DNA of 60,389 bases, from the NCBI GenBank assembly GCA_900769145.1, contig CAAGFN010000021.1, forward strand, positions 1 to 60,389. The letters run 5' to 3'. This DNA comes from Rikenellaceae bacterium. GTDB lineage: Bacteria; Bacteroidota; Bacteroidia; Bacteroidales; UBA932. How positions within the stretch are numbered: position 1 is the stretch's first letter; every line of letters begins with the position of its first letter. The translations under genes and the position numbers were made by a program. The notes under the pieces were generated by a model. The model had not been told where the DNA came from. It did no database searches and saw nothing but the letters and a program-made list of their open reading frames with translations. Shown here piece after piece: positions 57,801 through 60,389 of the stretch.

Positions 57801-58979
57801 AAGTACAGCATGGAGCCGGTATTCGACGCTCTCGTCGAGAATGAAAACCTTGGCGCCGGTGATATGACAGCAGCTGATTATCTCAAGGAGATATTCGCTA
57901 CTGAAGGTCACGATAACACCAATATTATCAATACCATCTATGGCAAGCAGAGAGGTGCAGGTCTCGCATTCATGATTGGCGAGGACAGCTATGAAATCTC
58001 TCCTGAGTACAACTACGCATGGTTCAATACTCCTGAGGTTGAGACAGCTGTTCCTTTCACCAAGACCTTCACCACTTGGTACGGCCAGGTAATCACCATC
58101 GAGCATACTCTCAACTTCACTCTCCCTGGATATGACTTCGAGCATGTTCCGGCATGGGTCAAGAAGAACGAGGGCTCTTCAGACTACTACTCACGTGTGA
58201 TGGGTAAATACGCTCCTGGTGTAGAGTCTCCTGCAGTATCTGCATTCTCAGTAACAGACATCGATCTCGATGCAGCATTCGACGTGATTGATGCAGAGGG
58301 TGCCCGTCTTGATACCGACGCACTCGCAGAACTCGGCCTCGTAACCGAATTCGAGATTGAAACCGAGAATCATGGTACCGGCATCGTAATGACCGACAAC
58401 GTACTCTCTTACAATGACAAGGATCCATTTGTCGACGTGAAGGGCAATCTCTATCTCGTGAACGACAATGATACTCGTGTACAGCTTCCTACAAACTTCG
58501 ATGCTGGCAACAAGTACTCTACATACGTCGTCAAGAAGTATGACCCTATCGGAACACCAGTCCTCAATGGAGAGGCTCCGAAGATCGACGTGGTTGACTC
58601 CAAGGTATATACAGTCAACATGCTTGACTACATTACCCTGAAGGACAATCGTGACGGCCGTGCCGCTTACGACCTCATCGTGGACGGCAAGTGGCTCACC
58701 GGCAACGGCGAGAACGGCTATGCAGCGGTTGACGTTACTTGGCTCTACGGTCTCGAGATCAACTATAGCGCAGTTCAGGACGACATCCCTGTAGCAGTCC
58801 GCAAGTTCTTCAATTTCAATGAAGAGACTGGTGTACTCACATTCGATGCTTCTGACAACCTGACTCTGGTCAACGAAATCGTTGTGCCTGTCAAGATGAC
58901 TGTTGACTACACCTGGGGATCCAAGAAGATTGAGTTCGACGTAACCTTCTTCAGATCCAACGGTGACATAGTAGAATAG
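54801..58979 (+). CDS. Giant coiled-coil surface lipoprotein
   Basis: 1392 residues. Lipobox VAGC (Cys about residue 23). Residues ~25-540 are an almost unbroken, Ala/Leu/Glu/Lys-rich heptad coiled coil (for example DDAIKSLEAKLQSDYALKSE and AQAKAALEAAKKAIEAAKTE). From ~542 (YIPDYSDGKADINVLLLENK) to the end the protein is beta-rich, acidic and without Cys, possibly several Ig-like or other beta domains. No enzyme motif was seen. It follows the OmpA gene by 44 bases and is closed by two terminators. A membrane-anchored stalk lifting a beta-rich head off the surface, such as an adhesin or S-layer-like fibre, is the likeliest reading. Confidence 0.85.
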   Translation: MRSFLSKFCGMFLAGAFFAVAGCTDYEQDIREINNKLDDEVAVSISNLDDAIKSLEAKLQSDYALKSEVEALKSSLETKINDEVVKLNASIASIQKSLDDLASKAATKDELASAKAELKAQIDKAVADANAAISALNDEIAKLNANKADKSELEALKGTLEGEIASLKSELEGQISALGTSLEELGTSVSELQKSLGDLTTAVGENTAAIQTITGQLTTIGSQITELQGNIKDINLEITGIKSRLDAVDKAISENQKNIAELLKDVKDLQDRVAQNEKDIEEAKAAILKNANDIVANSKLIQANAEAISLNAEAIEALKAADIAINSRIDELKTLVESHIANYDALKKAYDDFVAQYGNDKAALEKEIAALRTEMGSEFDAMAIRVAYLESQAQALDSRISEVEDRVSVLETSVETLQSDLTELNATVENLNTEFTAYKSATDTKISELNDRIDEKVAALETAIATAKQEAIDEAKAQAKAALEAAKKAIEAAKTELEGKIADLDTKIGGVRTDLTAVQDKVVALRVDVDKLLSRVQSLVYIPDYSDGKADINVLLLENKEIAELSEHDGVAYVDHAFIEGTSVLRYKVSPAKYAADLATVAAEVFSYDLREVKIRTRAAAVPEMTVVSAECVDAASGEIAVTVKTRNFGDAFYAGENSYSAALVLVQENEEESRNISSEFTNLVPAVETVEFKILDANEENDLTNVLVEDVLEFPYNSRLSQDVLKGHHPVFVLGNENKTPAEMAALGYEIALEQAEEGIENPAGNGVATDDEVAEPDGCFVFTTKEDPRSDYMEVKLADKVGKDNIGHNGRVTYTYTVNGVEFFTAQDVVITKEKATVKADDVTINWTYVPDAKVDADKLANVATAQYSRVISLDALTKDGVPADIEPVLYDILTGTSKITINGSEVVATSLTTARLEKVVDGENSSLVLHFDGFDWGTQEKPNEYNVKFEVSTDDIDITFTINITTVDRNREPLTVAIEPATEAEYVKNVVIRRGEYKYSMEPVFDALVENENLGAGDMTAADYLKEIFATEGHDNTNIINTIYGKQRGAGLAFMIGEDSYEISPEYNYAWFNTPEVETAVPFTKTFTTWYGQVITIEHTLNFTLPGYDFEHVPAWVKKNEGSSDYYSRVMGKYAPGVESPAVSAFSVTDIDLDAAFDVIDAEGARLDTDALAELGLVTEFEIETENHGTGIVMTDNVLSYNDKDPFVDVKGNLYLVNDNDTRVQLPTNFDAGNKYSTYVVKKYDPIGTPVLNGEAPKIDVVDSKVYTVNMLDYITLKDNRDGRAAYDLIVDGKWLTGNGENGYAAVDVTWLYGLEINYSAVQDDIPVAVRKFFNFNEETGVLTFDASDNLTLVNEIVVPVKMTVDYTWGSKKIEFDVTFFRSNGDIVE

Positions 58980-58990
58980 TTCACAACCTT

Positions 58991-59016
58991 CCTTCCGGGG
59001 GACCTCTCCCGGAAGG
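58991..59016 (+). terminator. First hairpin after the coiled-coil lipoprotein gene
   Basis: CCTTCCGGG (58991-58999) with CCCGGAAGG (59008-59016), 8-nt loop, followed by TAATTATATT. Weak U-tract. Confidence 0.55.
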
Positions 59017-59042
59017 TAATTATATTAATGATTTACTTTCTT

Positions 59043-59076
59043 CCCGGCCCTGTCGTGAGATATGGCCGGGTTTTTT
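59043..59076 (+). terminator. Strong terminator closing the OmpA/coiled-coil operon
   Basis: CCCGGCC (59043-59049) with GGCCGGG (59064-59070), 14-nt loop, then TTTTTT (59071-59076). Confidence 0.85.
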
Positions 59077-59156
59077 ATGCCGCAGTGCCTTTTGTCAACA
59101 ACCGGTGCCGGAAACTGCGATTTTTTTAAGGATTTGGAAATAGTGTGTTGTACGGA

Positions 59157-59189
59157 TTGACGATAATCAGATAAAAATGCGTAATTTTG
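59157..59189 (+). promoter_or_regulatory. Predicted promoter of the DUF308 gene and dnaG
   Basis: TTG 59157-59159, 22 nt, TAATTTTG 59182-59189; leader about 27 nt to ATG 59220. Confidence 0.6.
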
Positions 59190-59219
59190 TGGATTGACTG
59201 AAATTATAGGTAAAAAGAA

Positions 59220-59852
59220 ATGATAACATTCGGATACAACAGCAAGTTCAGCAGCATCCTGCGCTCCTTGTCGGCCGTCGCCATCGGACTGGTGATGGTT
59301 ATAAGCACCAATGCCACCGTGGCAGTGGTCAAGATTATTGCGGCATTCCTTTTTGCGGCCGGAGTGGTCTCATTAATTTACGGATACATCAACCGCAAGA
59401 GCGGGGCAATGTCATTGATGTCGGTCAATGCGGCTGTTGACATTGTCATTGGCCTGCTGCTCTATCTTTTCCCGACAGCGGTCTCAGGCATCATTGTCAC
59501 ACTCATAGGAGTGGCGATATTGCTCTTCGGCATTCTCCAGCTCGTAGTGCTGACAGGGACCATGTCATTGGTCGGACTGGGCGGTTTCTCATTGATACTC
59601 TGCATTCTGGCCCTCCTGGGCGGCATCACCCTCCTTTTCAATCCGTTCTCCGAGAGGATAATGTCCCTGCTTGCAGGTATAATGCTGATTGTGTATGGCG
59701 TTTCTGACCTGATTTCAATATTCAGGGTGCAGAAAGCCAAGGAGGCTTACGAAATCAAGTTCAGGGAAGGCCAGGGCCCTCGTGACAATAATGACGATGA
59801 TGTTCCGCCGTCGCTTGCTGATGTGAAGGACGTGGAATACCGCAAGGAATAA
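59220..59852 (+). CDS. DUF308 (HdeD-like) membrane protein
   Basis: 210 residues with six membrane segments in three pairs, each with a short Gly-rich turn (GLVMVISTNATVAVVKIIAA; NAAVDIVIGLLLYLFP; LALLGGITLLFNPFSERIMS). This repeated two-helix layout is DUF308, best known from the acid-stress protein HdeD. A charged C-terminal tail of about 35 residues (GQGPRDNNDDDVPPSLADVK) is cytoplasmic. Precise role unknown. dnaG follows after 9 bases. Confidence 0.8.
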   Translation: MITFGYNSKFSSILRSLSAVAIGLVMVISTNATVAVVKIIAAFLFAAGVVSLIYGYINRKSGAMSLMSVNAAVDIVIGLLLYLFPTAVSGIIVTLIGVAILLFGILQLVVLTGTMSLVGLGGFSLILCILALLGGITLLFNPFSERIMSLLAGIMLIVYGVSDLISIFRVQKAKEAYEIKFREGQGPRDNNDDDVPPSLADVKDVEYRKE

Positions 59853-59861
59853 CAACAAACA

Positions 59862-60389
59862 ATGATTCCTCAGGATACCGTAAACAAGATTCTCGATACG
59901 GCGCAGATAGTCGAGGTCGTCAGTGATTTCGTCTCCCTCAAGCGAAGGGGGGCGAATTACGTGGCCTGTTGTCCGTTCCACAACGAGAAAACACCTTCAT
60001 TCTCGGTATCGCCTACCAAGGGAATCTATCATTGTTTCGGCTGCGGAAAGACAGGCTCGGCCGTGCGTTTCGTGATGGAGCACGAGTCAATGAGCTATGT
60101 CGAGGCATTGAAATATCTTGCGAAGAAATACGGCATTGAAGTCAGGGAGAAAGAAGAAACACCGGAGGAAATAGCCTCCAGGCAGAGGAGGGAGAGCCTG
60201 ATGCTGGTTCTGGACTATACTGAAAAGTTCTTTCAGGAAAGCCTCAAGACCCAGGAGGGCAGGAGCCTTGGATATGCCTATTTCAAAAGCAGGGGTCTCG
60301 AAGATGCCACTATTGAGAAATACGGGCTCGGATGGTCTCCGATGAAGGGTACGGCTCTTTGTGAGAAAGCCGTTGAGGATGGATACAAG
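59862..60389 (+). CDS. dnaG: DNA primase (N-terminal part, cut by window end)
   Basis: 176 codons from ATG 59862 to the last base of the window. The CHC2 zinc finger is complete: CCPFHNEKTPSFSVSP and YHCFGCGKTG. A helical start (MIPQDTVNKILDTAQIVEVV) precedes it, and the beginning of the RNA-polymerase domain follows (DYTEKFFQESLKTQEGRSLG ... YFKSRGLEDATIEKYGLGWS). Makes RNA primers at the replication fork. The TOPRIM and helicase-binding domains lie beyond the window. Confidence 0.96.
   Translation, partial: MIPQDTVNKILDTAQIVEVVSDFVSLKRRGANYVACCPFHNEKTPSFSVSPTKGIYHCFGCGKTGSAVRFVMEHESMSYVEALKYLAKKYGIEVREKEETPEEIASRQRRESLMLVLDYTEKFFQESLKTQEGRSLGYAYFKSRGLEDATIEKYGLGWSPMKGTALCEKAVEDGYK

Noticed and set aside
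52099..58979. Recombinase plus surface genes as an integrated mobile island
   Set aside because: No tRNA target, no direct att repeats, no mobilisation, transfer or phage genes; the inverted repeats and promoter explain the recombinase better.
1..60389. CRISPR arrays, tRNA or rRNA genes, insertion sequences
   Set aside because: No regularly spaced repeats, no cloverleaf-like sequences in gaps, and no transposase frames were found on reading both strands; a covariance-model scan would be the decisive test.

Overview
The window reads as a chromosomal segment of a member of Bacteroidota, most likely order Bacteroidales. This rests on Bacteroidetes-type promoters (TTTG or TTG, about 19-23 nt, then TAnnTTTG) upstream of many genes, an ECF sigma/FecR/SusC/SusD set, Bacteroidetes-restricted families (DUF4199, DUF4295, DUF4296, DUF3127), Porin_O_P and GH95 genes, and mostly weak Shine-Dalgarno sequences. 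Genus cannot be fixed from the sequence alone. No rRNA, tRNA, CRISPR array or insertion sequence was seen. All assignments come from reading motifs; no database search was run.

Layout. 1-6220: end of a YugP-type zinc peptidase gene, tadA, nhaC and corA (divergent), rpsA overlapping rnz. 6281-16539: a co-directional polysaccharide-utilisation-type locus: ECF sigma, FecR anti-sigma, SusC with an STN signalling domain, SusD, a NAGPA-type phosphodiester glycosidase lipoprotein and two TIG/NHL lipoproteins. 16554-19803: glucosaminidase-LysM protein, mltG, GxDLY-type SGNH hydrolase. 19837-21384 (minus): GT2 glycosyltransferase and DUF4199. 21431-26224: thrS with a structured leader, infC with a probable AUC start, rpmI, rplT, lepB. 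26229-34070: rpmB-rpmG-DUF4295, ftsY, pheT, a DUF4296 lipoprotein, an amidohydrolase, a radical SAM protein and deoC. 34217-39998: DUF3127 protein and FKBP isomerase (minus), recQ (plus), fhs (minus) flanked on both sides by TGTCAT-type palindromic repeats.

40166-49212 is a tightly packed run of eight same-strand genes that looks like a phosphate/polyphosphate system: a DUF47 (PhoU-like) protein; a membrane protein whose N-terminal half resembles a PiT phosphate permease without its GAND Asp motifs, fused through a coiled coil to a LuxR-type DNA-binding domain; an OprO/OprP-type porin; a lamin-tail-domain lipoprotein; a divergent CYTH-like protein; a canonical CYTH (inorganic triphosphatase-like) protein; an SLC13-type transporter preceded by a structured leader; and an unrecognised two-helix membrane protein. 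A transporter-derived, membrane-bound transcription factor at the centre of such an operon would be a new kind of phosphate sensor.

49220-58979: a GH95 alpha-L-fucosidase, then a tyrosine recombinase gene followed by a 175-bp segment bounded by 16-bp perfect inverted repeats (53403-53418 and 53556-53571). Inside lies one full Bacteroidetes promoter (TTTG-N20-TACATTTG) on the minus strand, pointing away from the next gene. Seven bases past the right repeat begin an OmpA-family protein and a 1392-residue coiled-coil lipoprotein. I read this as a phase-variable invertible promoter caught OFF, controlling a large surface stalk, with its recombinase next door. 59157-60389: a DUF308 membrane protein and the start of dnaG, cut by the window end.
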